A stretch of 64,000 bases of DNA from Bugula neritina (Eukaryota; Bryozoa; Gymnolaemata; Cheilostomatida; Bugulidae). Location: positions 62,001 to 126,000 of the forward strand of contig CAXIUT010000183.1 of the NCBI GenBank assembly GCA_964035545.1. Direction: 5' to 3'. Each line of letters begins with the position of its first letter. The stretch's first letter is position 1. Of this stretch, positions 43,650-59,917 are shown piece after piece. Below the pieces are notes generated by a model. It saw only the letters and a program-made list of their open reading frames with translations. It was not told the origin of the DNA and did not search any database. Position numbers and translations under genes: made by a program.

Positions 43650-44809
43650 CTGTAACAGATTGAAAAATTCTGCAACATACTGAAATAAACTGCAACACAC
43701 TGAAATACAGCGCAAAATACTACAACATAGTGAAATACACTGTAACATATTGAAATACACTGCAACACTTTGAAATATACTGCAACATACCGAAATATAT
43801 GGTAAACTACTAGAATATACTGTAACACTTTGAAAAATAGTGCAACACACTGAAATATACTCTGACACATTGCAATATACTGTAACATACTGAAATATGC
43901 TGTAGCACACTGAAATACACTGCAACTCACTGAAATATACTGCAACATACTGAAATACACTGTAACATATTGAAACATACTGCAACATACTGCAACATAC
44001 TGAAATACACTGTAACATACTGAAATACATTGCAAAATACTACAACATATTGAAATACACTGTAACACATTGAAATATACTACAACATACCTAAATATAC
44101 GGTAATATACTGAAATATACTGTAACACATTGAAAAATACTGCAACATACTGAAATACACTGCAACCCACTGAAATACATCGCAAAATACTACAACATAC
44201 TGAAATCCACTGTAACAAATTGAAATACACTGCAACACATTGAAATATACTGCAACCTACAGAAATATATGGTAAACTACTGAAATATACTGTAACACAT
44301 TGAAAAATACTGCAACATACTGAAATATACTGCGACACATTGCAATATACTGTAACATACTGAAACATAGTGCAGCACACCGAAATAGACTGCAGCTCAC
44401 TGAAATATACTGCATTATACTGAAATTCACTGCAGCATCCTACAACATGCTGAAATACACTGTAACATATTGAAGTACACTGCAACAAACTACAACATAT
44501 TGAAATACACTGCAACGCATTGAAAAACACTGCAACACATTGAAATATACTGCAACATACCAAAATATATGGTAAAATGCTGAAATATACTTTAACACAC
44601 TGAAAAATACCGCAACATACTGAAATATACTGTGACACACTGCAATATACTGCAACATACTGAAATACACTGCTAGATACTGAAATATACAGCAACATAC
44701 TGCAACATTCTGAAATACACTGTAACATACTGAAATACACTGCAACAAACTACAACATATTGAAATACACTGCAACACATTGAAATATACTGCAAAGTAC
44801 CTAAATATA

Positions 44810-44831
44810 CGGTAATATACCGAAAAAAAAA
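44810..44831 (+). repeat. Hairpin-A9 cassette 10
   Basis: Same structure; A9 at 44823-44831. It is preceded by tgcaaagtac, a monomer shared with cassettes 14 and 15. Confidence 0.83.
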
Positions 44832-45671
44832 CTGTAACAGATTGAAAAATTCTGCAACATACTGAAATAAACTGTAACACACTGAAATACACCGCAAAAT
44901 ACTACAACATACTGAAATACACTGTAACATATTGAAATACGCTGCAACACTTTGAAATATACTGCAACATACCGAAATATATGGTAAACTACTAAAATAT
45001 ACTGTAACACTCTGAAAAATAGTGCAACATACTGAAATATACTGCGACACTTTGCAATGTACTGTAACATACTGAAATATACTGTAACACACTGAAATAT
45101 ACTGCAACATACTGAAATACACTGTAACATACTGAAATAAACTGCAACATACCAAAATATATGGTAAACTACTGAAATATACTTTAACACATTGAAAAAT
45201 ACAGCAACATACTAAAGTATACTGTAACACACTGCAAGATACTGCAACATACCGAAATACACTGTAACATACTGAAACACACTGCAACATACTGCATTAT
45301 ACTGACATACACTGGAACATATTGAAATACACTGCAACACATTGAAATATACTGCAACATACCTAAATATACGGTATTATACTGAAATATACTGTAACAC
45401 ATTGAAAAATACTGCAACATACTGAAACATACTGCGACACATTGCATTATACTGTAACATACTGAAACACGCTGTAGCACACTGAAATAGACTGCAGCTC
45501 ACTGAAATATACTGCAACATACTGAAATACACTGCTACATACTGAAATATACTGCAACACACTGCAACATACTGAAATACACTGTAACATACTGAAATAC
45601 ACTGCAACAAACTACAACATATTGAAACACACTGCAACACATTGAAATATACTGCAACATACCTAAATATA

Positions 45672-45693
45672 CGGTAATATACCGAAAAAAAAA
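45672..45693 (+). repeat. Hairpin-A9 cassette 11
   Basis: Same structure; A9 at 45685-45693, the fourth in the first 4628-bp unit. Confidence 0.83.
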
Positions 45694-46613
45694 CTGTAAC
45701 AGATTGAAAAATTCTGCAACATACTGAAATAAACTGCAACACACTGAAATACAGCGCAAAATACTACAACATAGTGAAATACACTGTAACATATTGAAAT
45801 ACACTGCAACACTTTGAAATATACTGCAACATACCGAAATATATGGTAAACTACTAGAATATACTGTAACACTTTGAAAAATAGTGCAACACACTGAAAT
45901 ATACTCTGACACATTGCAATATACTGTAACATACTGAAATATGCTGTAGCACACTGAAATACACTGCAACTCACTGAAATATACTGCAACATACTGAAAT
46001 ACACTGTAACATATTGAAACATACTGCAACATACTGCAACATACTGAAATACACTGTAACATACTGAAATACATTGCAAAATACTACAACATATTGAAAT
46101 ACACTGCAACACATTGAAATATACTGCAACATACCTAAATATCCGGTAATATACTGAAATATACTGTAACACATTGAAAAATACTGCAACATACTGAAAT
46201 ACACTGCAACCCACTGAAATACATCGCAAAAGACTACAACATACTGAAATACACTGTAACCTATTGAAATACACTGCAACACATTGAAATGTACTGCAAC
46301 CTATAGAAATATATGGTAAACTACTGAAATATACTGTAACACATTGAAAAATACTGCAACATACTGAAACATACTGCGACACATTGCATTATACTGTAAC
46401 ATACTGAAACACGCTGTAGCACACTGAAATAGACTGCAGCTCACTGAAATATACTGCAACATACTGAAATACACTGCTACATACTGAAATATACTGCAAC
46501 ATACTGCAACATACTGAAATACACTGTAACATACTGAAATACACTGCAACAAACTACAACATATTGAAACACACTGCAACACATTGAAATAAACTGCAAC
46601 ATACCTAAATATA

Positions 46614-46635
46614 CGGTAATATACCGAAAAAAAAA
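46614..46635 (+). repeat. Hairpin-A9 cassette 12
   Basis: Same structure; A9 at 46627-46635. Partner of cassette 8 at offset 4628. Confidence 0.83.
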
Positions 46636-48255
46636 CTGTAACAGATTGAAAAATTCTGCAACATACTGAAATAAACTGCAACACACTGAAATACAGCGCA
46701 AAATACTACAACATAGTGAAATACACTGTAACATATTGAAATACACTGCAACACTTTGAAATATACTGCAACATACCGAAATATATGGTAAACTACTAGA
46801 ATATACTGTAACACTTTGAAAATTAGTGCAACACACTGAAATATACTCTGACACATTGCAATATACTGTAACATACTGAAATATGCTGTAGCACACTGAA
46901 ATACACTGCAACTCACTTAAATATACTGCAACATACTGAAATACACTGTAACATATTGAAACATACTGCAACATACTGCAACATACTGAAATACACTGTA
47001 ACATACTGAAATACATTGCAAAATACTACAACATATTGAAATACACTGTAACACATTGAAATATACTACAACATACCTAAATATCCGGTAATATACTGAA
47101 ATATACTGTAACACATTGAAAAATACTGCAACATACTGAAATACACTGCAACCCACTGAAATACATCGCAAAATACTACAACATACTGAAATCCACTGTA
47201 ACAAATTGAAATACACTGCAACACATTGAAATATACTGCAACCTACAGAAATATATGGTAAACTACTGAAATATACTTTAACACATTGAAAAATACAGCA
47301 ACATACTGAAATATACTGTAACACACTGAAATATACTGCAACATACTGAAATACACTGTAACATACTGAAATAAACTGCAACATACTGAAATACACTGCA
47401 ACATCCTACAACATACTGAATTACACTGTAACATATTAAAATACACTGCAACACATTGAAAAATACTGCAACATACCGAAATATATGGTAAACTATTGAG
47501 TTATACTGTAACACATTGAAAAATACTGGAACACACTGAAATATACTCTGACACAATGCAATATACTGTAACATACTGAAATATGCTGTAGCACACTGAA
47601 ATACACTGCAACTCACTGAAATATACTGCAACATACTGAAAAACACTGTAACATATTGAAACATACTGCAACATACTGCAACATACTGAAATACACTGTA
47701 ACATACTGAAATACATTGCAAAATACTACAACATATTGAAATACACTGCAACACATTAAAATATACTGCAACATACCTAAATATCCGGTAATATACTGAA
47801 ATATACTGTAACACATTGAAAAATACTGCAACATACTGAAATACACTGCAACCCACTGAAATACATCGCAAAAGACTACAACATACTGAAATACACTGTA
47901 ACCTATTGAAATACACTGCAACACATTGAAATATACTGCAACCTATAGAAATATATGGTAAACTACTGAAATATACTGTAACACATTGAAAAATACTGCA
48001 ACATACTGAAACATACTGCGACACATTGCATTATACTGTAACATACTGAAACACGCTGTAGCACACTGAAATAGACTGCAGCTCACTGAAATATACTGCA
48101 ACATACTGAAATACACTGCTACATACTGAAATATACTGCAACACACTGCAACATACTGAAATACACTGTAACATACTGAAATACACTGCAACAAACTACA
48201 ACATATTGAAACACACTGCAACACATTGAAATATACTGCAACATACCTAAATATA

Positions 48256-48277
48256 CGGTAATATACCGAAAAAAAAA
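48256..48277 (+). repeat. Hairpin-A9 cassette 13
   Basis: Same structure; A9 at 48269-48277. Partner of cassette 9 at offset 4628. Confidence 0.83.
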
Positions 48278-49437
48278 CTGTAACAGATTGAAAAATTCTG
48301 CAACATACTGAAATAAACTGCAACACACTGAAATACAGCGCAAAATACTACAACATAGTGAAATACACTGTAACATATTGAAATACACTGCAACACTTTG
48401 AAATATACTGCAACATACCGAAATATATGGTAAACTACTAGAATATACTGTAACACTTTGAAAAATAGTGCAACACACTGAAATATACTCTGACACATTG
48501 CAATATACTGTAACATACTGAAATATGCTGTAGCACACTGAAATACACTGCAACTCACTGAAATATACTGCAACATACTGAAATACACTGTAACATATTG
48601 AAACATACTGCAACATACTGCAACATACTGAAATACACTGTAACATACTGAAATACATTGCAAAATACTACAACATATTGAAATACACTGTAACACATTG
48701 AAATATACTACAACATACCTAAATATACGGTAATATACTGAAATATACTGTAACACATTGAAAAATACTGCAACATACTGAAATACACTGCAACCCACTG
48801 AAATACATCGCAAAATACTACAACATACTGAAATCCACTGTAACAAATTGAAATACACTGCAACACATTGAAATATACTGCAACCTACAGAAATATATGG
48901 TAAACTACTGAAATATATTGTAACACATTGAAAAATACTGCAACATACTGAAATATACTGCGACACATTGCAATATACTGTAACATACTGAAACATAGTG
49001 CAGCACACCGAAATAGACTGCAGCTCACTGAAATATACTGCATTATACTGAAATTCACTGCAGCATCCTACAACATGCTGAAATACACTGTAACATATTG
49101 AAGTACACTGCAACAAACTACAACATATTGAAATACACTGCAACGCATTGAAAAACACTGCAACACATTGAAATATACTGCAACATACCAAAATATATGG
49201 TAAAATGCTGAAATATACTTCAACACACTGAAAAATACCGCAACATACTGAAATATACTGTGACACACTGCAATATACTGCAACATACTGAAATACACTG
49301 CTAGATACTGAAATATACAGCAACATACTGCAACATTCTGAAATACACTGTAACATACTGAAATACACTGCAACAAACTACAACATATTGAAATACACTG
49401 CAACACATTGAAATATACTGCAAAGTACCTAAATATA

Positions 49438-49459
49438 CGGTAATATACCGAAAAAAAAA
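49438..49459 (+). repeat. Hairpin-A9 cassette 14
   Basis: Same structure; A9 at 49451-49459. Partner of cassette 10 at offset 4628. Confidence 0.83.
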
Positions 49460-50044
49460 CTGTAACAGATTGAAAAATTCTGCAACATACTGAAATAAAC
49501 TGTAACACACTGAAATACACCGCAAAATACTACAACATACTGAAATACACTGTAACATATTGAAATACGCTGCAACACTTTGAAATATACTGCAACATAC
49601 CGAAATATATGGTAAACTACTAAAATATACTGTAACACTCTGAAAAATAGTGCAACATACTGAAATATACTGCGACACTTTGCAATGTACTGTAACATAC
49701 TGAAATATACTGTAACACACTGAAATATACTGCAACATACTGAAATACACTGTAACATACTGAAATAAACTGCAACATACCAAAATATATGGTAAACTAC
49801 TGAAATATACTTTAACACATTGAAAAATACAGCAACATACTAAAGTATACTGTAACACACTGCAAGATACTGCAACATACCGAAATACACTGTAACATAC
49901 TGAAACACACTGCAACATACTGCATTATACTGACATACACTGGAACATATTGAAATACACTGCAACACATTGAAATATACTGCAACATACCTAAATATAC
50001 GGTATTATACTGAAATATACTGTAACACATTGAAAAATACTGCA

Positions 50045-52600
50045 AGATACTGAAATATACTGTGACACATTGCAATATACTGTAACATACTGAAATATGC
50101 TCAAGCACACTGAAATACACTGCACCTCACTGAAATATACTGCAACATACTGAAATACACTGCAACATATTGAAAGACACTGCAAGATAATGAAATATAC
50201 TGCAACATACCAAAATACATGGTAAACTACTGAAATATATTTTAACACATTAAAAAATACTGCAACATACTGAAATATACTGTAACATACTGAAATACAC
50301 TGCTACATACTGAAATATACTGCAACATACTGCAACATACTGAATTACACTGTAACATACTGAATACACTGCAACAAACTACAACATATTGAAATACACT
50401 GCAACACATTGAAATATACTGCAACATACCTAAATATACGGTAATATAGCGGAAAAAAAACTGTAACAGATTGAAAAATTCTGCAACATACTGAAATATA
50501 CTGCGACACATTGCAATATACTGTAACATACCGAAATATGCTCCAGCACACTGAAATACACTGCAACCCACTGAAATATACTGCAACATACTGAAATACA
50601 CTGCAACACATTGAAATACACTGCAACATACCAAAATAAATGGTAAACTACTGAAATATACTTTAACACATTGAAAAATACTGCAACATACTGAAATATA
50701 CTGTAACACACTGAAATATACTGCAACATACCAAAATATATGGTAAACTACTGAAATATACTTTAACACATTGAAAAATACTGCAACATACTAAAGTATA
50801 CTGTAACACACTGCAAGATACTGCAACATACCGAAATACACTGTAACATACTGAAACACACTGCAACATACTGCATTACACTGACATACACTGGAACATA
50901 TTGAAATACACTGCAACATCCTACAACATGCTGAAATACACTGTAACATATTGAAATACACTGCAACACAATGAAATATACTGCAACATACCAAAATATA
51001 TGGTAAACTACTGAAATATACTTTAACACATTGAAAAATACTGCAACATACTGAAATATACTGTAACACACTGAAATATACTGCAACATACTGAAATACA
51101 CTGTAACATACTGAAATAAACTGCAACATACTGAAATACACTGCAACATCCTACACCATACTGAATTACACTGTAACATATTGAAATACACTGCAACACA
51201 TTGAAAAATACTGCAACATAGCGAAATATATGGTAAACTATTGAATTATACTGTAACACATTGAAAAATAGTGAAACACACTGAAATATACTCTGACACA
51301 ATGCAATATACTGTAACATACTGAAATATGCTGTAGCACACTGAAATACACTGCGACTCACTGAAATATACTGCAACATACTGAAAAATACTGTAACATA
51401 TTGAAACATACTGCAACATACTGCAACATACTGAATTACACTGTAACATACTGAAATAAATTGCAAAATACTACAACATATTGAAATACACTGCAACACA
51501 TTGAAATATACTGCAACATACCTAAATATCCGGTAATATACTGAAATACACTGCAACCCACTGAAAAACATCGCAAAAGACTACAACATACTGAAATACA
51601 CTGTAACATATTGAAATACACTCCAACAAATTGAAATATACTGCAACCTATAGAAATATATGGTAAACTACTGAAATATACAGTAACACAATGAAAAATA
51701 CTGCAACATACTGAAACATAGTGCGACACATTGCAATATACTGTAACATACTGAAATATGCTGTAGCACACTGAAATAGACTGCAGCTCACTGAAATATA
51801 CTGCAACATACTGAAATTCACTGCAGCATCCTACAACATGCTGAAATACACAGTAACATATTGAAATACACTGCAACACATTGAAATATACTGCAACATA
51901 CCTAAATATACGGTAATATACTGAAATATACTGTAACACATTGAAAAATACTGCAAGATACTGAAATATACTGTGACACATTGCAATATACTGTAACATA
52001 CTGAAATATGCTCAAGCACACTGAAATACACTGCACCTCACTGAAATATACTGCAACATACTGAAATACACTGCAACATATTGAAAGACACTGCAAGATA
52101 AAGAAATATACTGCAACATACCAAAATACATGGTAAACTACTGAAATATATTTTAACACATTGAAAAATACTGCAACATACTGAATTATACTGTAACACA
52201 CTGAAATATACTGCAACATACTGAAATACACTGCTACATACTGAAATATACTGCAACATACTGCAACATACTGAAATACACTGTAACATACTGAATACAC
52301 TGCAACAAACTACAACATATTGAAATACACTGCAACACATTGAAATACACTGCAACATACCAAAATAAACGGTAAACTACTGAAATATACTTTAACACAT
52401 TGAAAAATACTGCAACATACTGAAATATACTGTAACACACTGAAATATACTGCAACATACTGAAATACACTGTAACATACTGAAATAAACTGCAACATAC
52501 TGAAATACACTGCAACATCCTACAACATACTGATATACACTGTAACATATTGAAATACACTGCAACACCATGAAATACACTGCAACATACTACAAAATAT
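50045..52600 (+). repeat. Mosaic of S3-like and S1-tail-like modules
   Basis: The 9-bp monomer occurs twice here, as actgaataca at 50359-50368 and 52290-52299. Each is followed by actgcaacaa-like S3 starts. A cassette with eight A lies at 50453-50460 after ggtaatatagcgg. The stretch from about 50700 to 51540 resembles the S1 tail near 9215-10020, but with its own substitutions. No unique sequence is present. Confidence 0.75.
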
Positions 52601-54260
52601 TCAAATACACTGTAACACATCGAAATATACTACAACATACCTAAATATCCGGTAATATACTGAAATATACTGTAACACATTGAAAAACACTGCAACATAC
52701 TGAAATACACTGCAACCCACTGAAATACATCGCAAAATACTACAACATACAGAAATACACTGTAACATATTGAAATACACTGCAACACATTGAAATATAC
52801 TGCAACCTACAGAAATATTTGGTAAACTACTGAAATATACTGTAACACATTGAAAAATAGTGCAACACACTGAAATATACTCTGACACATTGCAATATAC
52901 TGTAACATACTGAAATATGCTGTAGCACACTGAAATACACTGCAACTCACTGAAATATACTGCAACATACTGAAATACACTGTAACATATTGAAACATAC
53001 TGCAACATACTGCAACATACTGAAATACACTGTAACATACTGAAATACATTGCAAAATACTACAACATATTGAAATACACTGTAACACATTGAAATATAC
53101 TACAACATACCTAAATATCCGGTAATATACTGAAATATACTGTAACACATTGAAAAATACTGCAACATACTGAAATACACTGCAACCCACTGAAATACAT
53201 CGCAAAATACTACAACATACTGAAATCCACTGTAACAAATTGAAATACACTGCAACACATTGAAATATACTGCAACCTACAGAAATATATGGTAAACTAC
53301 TGAAATATACTGTAACACATTGAAAAATACTGCAACATACTGAAATATACTGCGACACATTGCAATATACTGTAACATACTGAAACATAGTGCAGCACAC
53401 CGAAATAGACTGCAGCTCACTGAAATATACTGCATTATACTGAAATTCACTGCAGCATCCTACAACATGCTGAAATACACTGTAACATATTGAAGTACAC
53501 TGCAACAAACTACAACATATTGAAATACACTGCAACACATTGAAATATACTGCAAAGTACCTAAATATACGGTAATATACCGAAAAAAAAACTGTAACAG
53601 ATTGAAAAATTCTGCAACATACTGAAATAAACTGTAACACACTGAAATACACCGCAAAATACTACAACATACTGAAATACACTGTAACATATTGAAATAC
53701 GCTGCAACACTTTGAAATATACTGCAACATACCGAAATATATGGTAAACTACTAAAATATACTGTAACACTCTGAAAAATAGTGCAACATACTGAAATAT
53801 ACTGCGACACTTTGCAATGTACTGTAACATACTGAAATATACTGTAACACACTGAAATATACTGCAACATACTGAAATACACTGTAACATACTGAAATAA
53901 ACTGCAACATACCAAAATATATGGTAAACTACTGAAATATACTTTAACACATTGAAAAATACAGCAACATACTAAAGTATACTGTAACACACTGCAAGAT
54001 ACTGCAACATACCGAAATACACTGTAACATACTGAAACACACTGCAACATACTGCATTATACTGACATACACTGGAACATATTGAAATACACTGCAACAC
54101 ATTGAAATATACTGCAACATACCTAAATATACGGTATTATACTGAAAGATACTGTAACACATTGAAAAATACTGCAAGATACTGAAATATACTGTGACAC
54201 ATTGCAATATACTGTAACATACTGAAATATGCTCAAGCACACTGAAATACACTGCACCTC
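52601..54260 (+). repeat. Diverged copy of the 48.6-50.1 kb segment, with a 260-bp loss
   Basis: Bases from about 53053 match 48661 onward at offset 4392. From about 53520 the offset becomes 4132, so 260 bp (13 dimers) are missing here. The cassette at 53570-53591 matches 49438. The left part (52601-53050) resembles S1 modules near 38680. Confidence 0.8.
53570..53591 (+). repeat. Hairpin-A9 cassette 15
   Basis: Same structure; A9 at 53583-53591. Partner of cassette 14 at offset 4132. Confidence 0.83.
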
Positions 54261-54591
54261 ACTGAAATATACTGCAACATACTGAAATACACTGCAACAT
54301 ATTGAAAGACACTGCAAGATAATGAAATATACTGCAACATACCAAAATATATGGTAAACTGCTGAAATATACTTTAACACATTGAAAAACACTGCAACAT
54401 ACTGAAATATACTGTAACACACTGAAATATACTGCAACATACTGAAATACACAGCTAGATACTGAAATGTACTGCAACATACTGCAACATTCTGAAATAC
54501 ACTGTAACATACTGAAATACACTGCAACAAACCACAACATATTGAAATACACTGCAACACATTGAAATAGACTGCAACCTACCTAACTATA

Positions 54592-54613
54592 CGGTAATAT
54601 ACCGAAAAAAAAA
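54592..54613 (+). repeat. Hairpin-A9 cassette 16
   Basis: Same structure; A9 at 54605-54613, in the first 1692-bp unit. The upstream dyad loop has one change (taactatac). Confidence 0.83.
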
Positions 54614-56283
54614 CTGTAACAGATTGAAAAATTCTGCAACATACTGAAATAAACTGCAACACACTGAAATACACCGCAAAATACTACAACATACTGAAAT
54701 ACACTGTAACATATTGAAATACACTGCAACACTTTGAAATATACTGCAACATACTGAAATATATGGTAAACTACTAAAATATACTGTAACACTTTGAAAA
54801 ATAGTGCAACATACTGAAATATACTGCGACACTTTGCAATGTACTGTAACATACTGAAATATGCTGTAGCACACTGAAATACACTGCAACTCACTGAAAT
54901 ATACTGCAACATATTGAAATACACTGCAACATCCTACAACATGCTAAAATACACTGTAACATATTGAAATACACTACAACACATTGAAATATACTGCAAC
55001 ATACCGGAATATATGGTAAACTACTGAAATATACTGTAACACACTGAAAAATACTGCAACATACTGAAATATACTGCGAGACATTGCAATATACTGCAAC
55101 ATACCAAAATATATGGTAAACTACTGAAATATACTTTAACACATTGAAAAATACTGCAACATACTGAAATATACTGTAACACACTGAAATATACTGCAAC
55201 AAACTGAAATACACTGTAACATACTGAAATAAACTGCAACATACCAAAATATATGGTAAACTACTGAAATATACTTTAACACATTGAAAAATACTGCAAC
55301 ATACTAAAATATACTGTAACACACTGCAAGATACTGCAACATACCGAAATACACTGTAACATACTGAAACACACTGCAACATATTGCATTATACTGACAT
55401 ACACTGGAACATATTGAAATACACTGCATCATCCTACAACATGCTGAAATACACTGTAACATATTGAAATACACTGCAACACAATGAAATATACTGCAAC
55501 ATACCAAAATATATGGTAAACTACTGAAATATACTTTAACACATTGAAAAATACTGCAATATACTGAAATATACTGTAACACACTGAAATATACTGCAAC
55601 ATACTGAAATACACTGTAACATACTGAAATAAACTGCAACATACTGAAATACACTGCAACATCCTACAACATACTGAATTACACTGTAACATATTGAAAT
55701 ACACTGCAACACATTGAAAAATACTGCAACATACCGAAATATATGGTAAACTATTGAATTATACTGTAACACATTGAAAAATAGTGAAACACACTGAAAT
55801 ATACTCTGACACAATGCAATATACTGTAACATACTGAAATATGCTGTAGCACACTGAAATACACTGCAGCTCACTGAAATATACTGCATTATACTGAAAT
55901 TCACTGCAGCATCCTACAACATGCTGAAATACACTGTAACATATTGAAATACATTGCAACAAACTACAACATATTGAAATCCACTGCAACACATTGAAAG
56001 ACACTGCAACAGATTGAAATATACTGCAACATACCAAAATATATGGTAAACTGCTGAAATATACTTTAACACATTGAAAAACACTGCAACATACTGAAAT
56101 ATACTGTAACACACTGAAATATACTGCAACATACTGAAATACACTGCTAGATACTGAAATGTACTGCAACATACTGCAACATTCTGAAATACACTGTAAC
56201 ATACTGAAATACACTGCAACAAACCACAACATATTGAAATACACTGCAACACATTGAAATAGACTGCAACCTACCTAAATATA

Positions 56284-56305
56284 CGGTAATATACCGAAAA
56301 AAAAA
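56284..56305 (+). repeat. Hairpin-A9 cassette 17
   Basis: Same structure; A9 at 56297-56305. Offset 1692 from cassette 16. Confidence 0.83.
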
Positions 56306-57559
56306 CTGTAACAGATTGAAAAATTCTGCAACATACTGAAATAAACTGCAACACACTGAAATACACCGCAAAATACTACAACATACTGAAATACACTGTA
56401 ACATATTGAAATACACTGCAACACTTTGAAATATACTGCAACATACCGAAATATATGGTAAACTACTATAATATACTGTAACACTTTGAAAAATAGTGCA
56501 ACATACTGAAATATACTGCGACACTTTGCAATGTACTGTAACATACTGAAATATGCTGTAGCACACTGAAATACACTGCAACTCACTGAAATATACTGCA
56601 ACATATTGAAATACACTGCAACATCCTACAACATGCTAAAATACACAGTAACATATTGAAATACACTACAACACATTGAAATATACTGCAACATACCGGA
56701 ATATATGGTAAACTACTGGAATATACTGTAACACACTGTAAAATACTGCAACATACTGAAATATACTGCGAGACATTGCAATATACTGCAACATACCAAA
56801 ATATATGGTAAACTACTGAAATATACTTTAACACATTGAAAAATACTGCAACATACTGAAATATACTGTAACACACTGAAATATACTGCAACAAACTGAA
56901 ATACACTGTAACATACTGAAATAAACTGCAACATACCAAAATATATGGTAAACTACTGAAATATACTTTAACACATTGAAAAATACTGCAACATACTAAA
57001 ATATACTGTAACACACTGCAAGATACTGCAACATACCGAAATACACTGTAACATACTGAAACACACTGCAACATACTGCATTATACTGACATACACTGGA
57101 ACATATTGAAATACACTGCAACATCCTACAACATGCTGAAATACACTGTAACATATTGAAATACACTGCAACACAATGAAATATACTGCAACATACCAAA
57201 ATATATGGTAAACTACTGAAATATACTTTAACACATTGAAAAACACTGCAATATACTGAAATATACTGTAACACACTGAAATATACTGCAACATACTGAA
57301 ATACACTGTAACATACTGAAATAAACTGCAACATACTGAAATACACTGCAACATCCTACAACATACTGAATTACACTGTAACATATTGAAATACACTGCA
57401 ACACATTGAAAAATACTGCAACATACCGAAATATATGGTAAACTATTGAATTATACTGTAACACATTGAAAAATAGTGAAACACACTGAAATATACTCTG
57501 ACACAATGCAATATACTGTAACATACTGAAATATGCTGTAGCACACTGAAATACACTGC

Positions 57560-59790
57560 AACTCACTGAAATATACTGCAACATACTGAAAAACACTGTA
57601 ACATATTGAAACATACTGCAACATACTACAACATATTGAAATACACTGCAACACATTGAAATATACTGCAACATACCTAAATATCCGGTAATATACTGAA
57701 ATATACTGTAACACATTGAAAAATATTGCAACATACTGAAATACACTGCAACCCACTGAAATACATCGCAAAAGACTACAACATACTGAAATATACTGTA
57801 ACACACTGAAATATACTGCAACATACTGAAATACACTGAAACATACTGAAATAAACTGCAATATACCAAAATATATGGTAAACTATTGAAATATACTGTA
57901 ACACACTGAAAAATACTGCAACATACTGAAATATACTGCGACACATTGCAATATACTGCAACATACCAAAATATATGGTAAACTACTGAAATATACTTCA
58001 ACACATTGAAAATTACTGCAACATACTGAAATATACTGTAACACACTGAAATATCCTGCAACAAACTGAAATACACTGTAACATATTGAAATAAACTGCA
58101 ACATACCAAAATATATGGTAAACTACTGAAATATACTTTAACACATTGAAAAATACTGCAACATACTAAAATATACCGTAACACACTGCAAGATACTGCA
58201 ACATACCGAAATACACTGTAACATACTGAAACACACTGCAACATACTGCATTATACTGACTAACACTGGAACATATTGAAATACACTGCAACAACCTACA
58301 ACATGCTGAAATACACTGTAACATATTGAAATACACTGCAACACAATGAAATACACTGCAACATACCAAAATATATGGTAAACTACTGAAATATACTTTA
58401 ACACATTGAAAAATACTGCAACATACTGAAATATACTGTAACACACTGAAATGTACTGCAACATACTGAAATACACTGTAACATACTGAAATAAACTGTA
58501 ACATACTGAAATACACTGCAACATCCTACAACATACTGAATTACACTGTAACATTGTGAAATACACTGCAACACATTGAAAAATACTGCAACATACCGAA
58601 ATATACGGTAAACTATTGAATTATACTGTAACACATTGAAAAATACTGAAACACACTGAAATATACTCTGACACAATGCAATATACTGTAACATACTGAA
58701 ATATGCTGTAGCACACTGAAATACACTGCGACTCACTGAAATATACTACAACATACTGAAAAACACTGTAACATATTGAAACATACTGCAACATACTACA
58801 ACATATTGAAATACACTGCAACACATTGAAATATACTGCAACATACCTAAATATCCGGTAATATACTGAAATATACTGTAACACATTGAAAAATACTACA
58901 ACATACTGAAATACACTGTAACATATTGAAATACACTGCAACACATTGAAATATACTGCAACCTATAGAAATATATGGTAAACTACTGAAATATACTGTA
59001 ACACATTGAAAAATACTGCAACATACTGAAACATTCTGCGACACATTGCAATATACAGTAACATACTGAAACATGCTGTAGCACACTGAAATAGACTGCA
59101 GCTCACTGAAATATACTGCAACATACTGAAATACACTGCTACATACTGAAATACACTGCAACAAACTACAACATATTGAAATACACTGCAACACATTGAA
59201 ATATACTGCAACATACCTAAATATACGGTAATATACCGAAAAGAAAACTGTAACAGATTGAAAAATTCTGCAACATACTGAAATAAACTGCAACACACTG
59301 AAATACAGAGCAAAATACTACAACATACTGAAATACACTGTAACATATTGAAATACACTGCAACACTTTGAAATATACTGCAACATACCGAAATATATGG
59401 TAAACTACTAAAATATACTGTAACACTTTGAGAAATAGTGCAACACACTGAAATATACTCTGACACATTGCAATATACTGTAACATACTGAAATATGCTG
59501 TAGCACACTGAAATACATTGCAACTCACTGAAATATACTGCAACATACTGAAATACACTGTAACATATTGAAAAATACTGCAACATACTGCAACATACTG
59601 AAATACACTGTAACATACTGAAATACATTGCAAAATACTACAACATACTGAAATACACTGTAACACATTGGAATATACTACAACATACCTAAATATCCGG
59701 TAATATACTGAAATATACTGTAACACATTGAAAAATACTGCAACATACTGAAATATACTGCAACATACTGAAACACACTGCTAGATACTG
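57560..59790 (+). repeat. Mosaic of short S1-like modules
   Basis: This is all monomer array. The part near 58138-58944 recurs at 63192-63998 at offset 5054, and with the part near 56968-57396 at offset 1170. Near 58926-59720 it resembles S2/S1 modules of the left-hand region. An interrupted cassette (four A, g, four A) lies at 59239-59247. Rare monomers are actgactaac (about 58256-58263) and acattgtgaa (about 58551-58560). Confidence 0.75.
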
Positions 59791-59917
59791 AAATGTACTG
59801 CAACATACTGCAACATTCTGAAATACACTGTAACATACTGAAATACACTGCAACAAACCACAACATATTGAAATACACTGCAACACATTGAAATAGACTG
59901 CAACCTACCTAAATATA

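Larger units (their letters stand above)
41566..46193 (+). repeat. 4628-bp higher-order repeat, copy 1
   Basis: This segment matches 46194 onward at offset 4628. It carries four hairpin-A9 cassettes (41986, 43628, 44810, 45672), which account for its length being 8 modulo 10. Inside, a module group recurs with starts offset by 1642 and then 2044 bp (for example about 41849, 43491 and 45535). Marker monomers include attgcattat, gctgtagcac after actgaaacac, and actgcaacct-atagaaatat. This unit does not occur in the left 34 kb. Confidence 0.85.
46194..50044 (+). repeat. 4628-bp higher-order repeat, partial copy 2 (3851 bp)
   Basis: This segment matches 41566-45416. It ends near 50044, where tgcaagatac replaces the tgcaacatac of copy 1 (45416). 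It holds cassettes at 46614, 48256 and 49438. A few substitutions separate the copies, for example near 48909 (tatattgtaac) and 49213 (acttcaacac). Confidence 0.85.
54320..57559 (+). repeat. 1692-bp tandem repeat, two copies
   Basis: About 54320-55867 match 56012-57559 at offset 1692. The unit contains exactly one hairpin-A9 cassette (54592 and 56284), in keeping with a length of 2 modulo 10. Marker monomers are accggaatat, ctacaacaca, and actgcgagac near 55075 and 56767. The copies differ at more sites than the left-hand blocks do. Confidence 0.82.
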
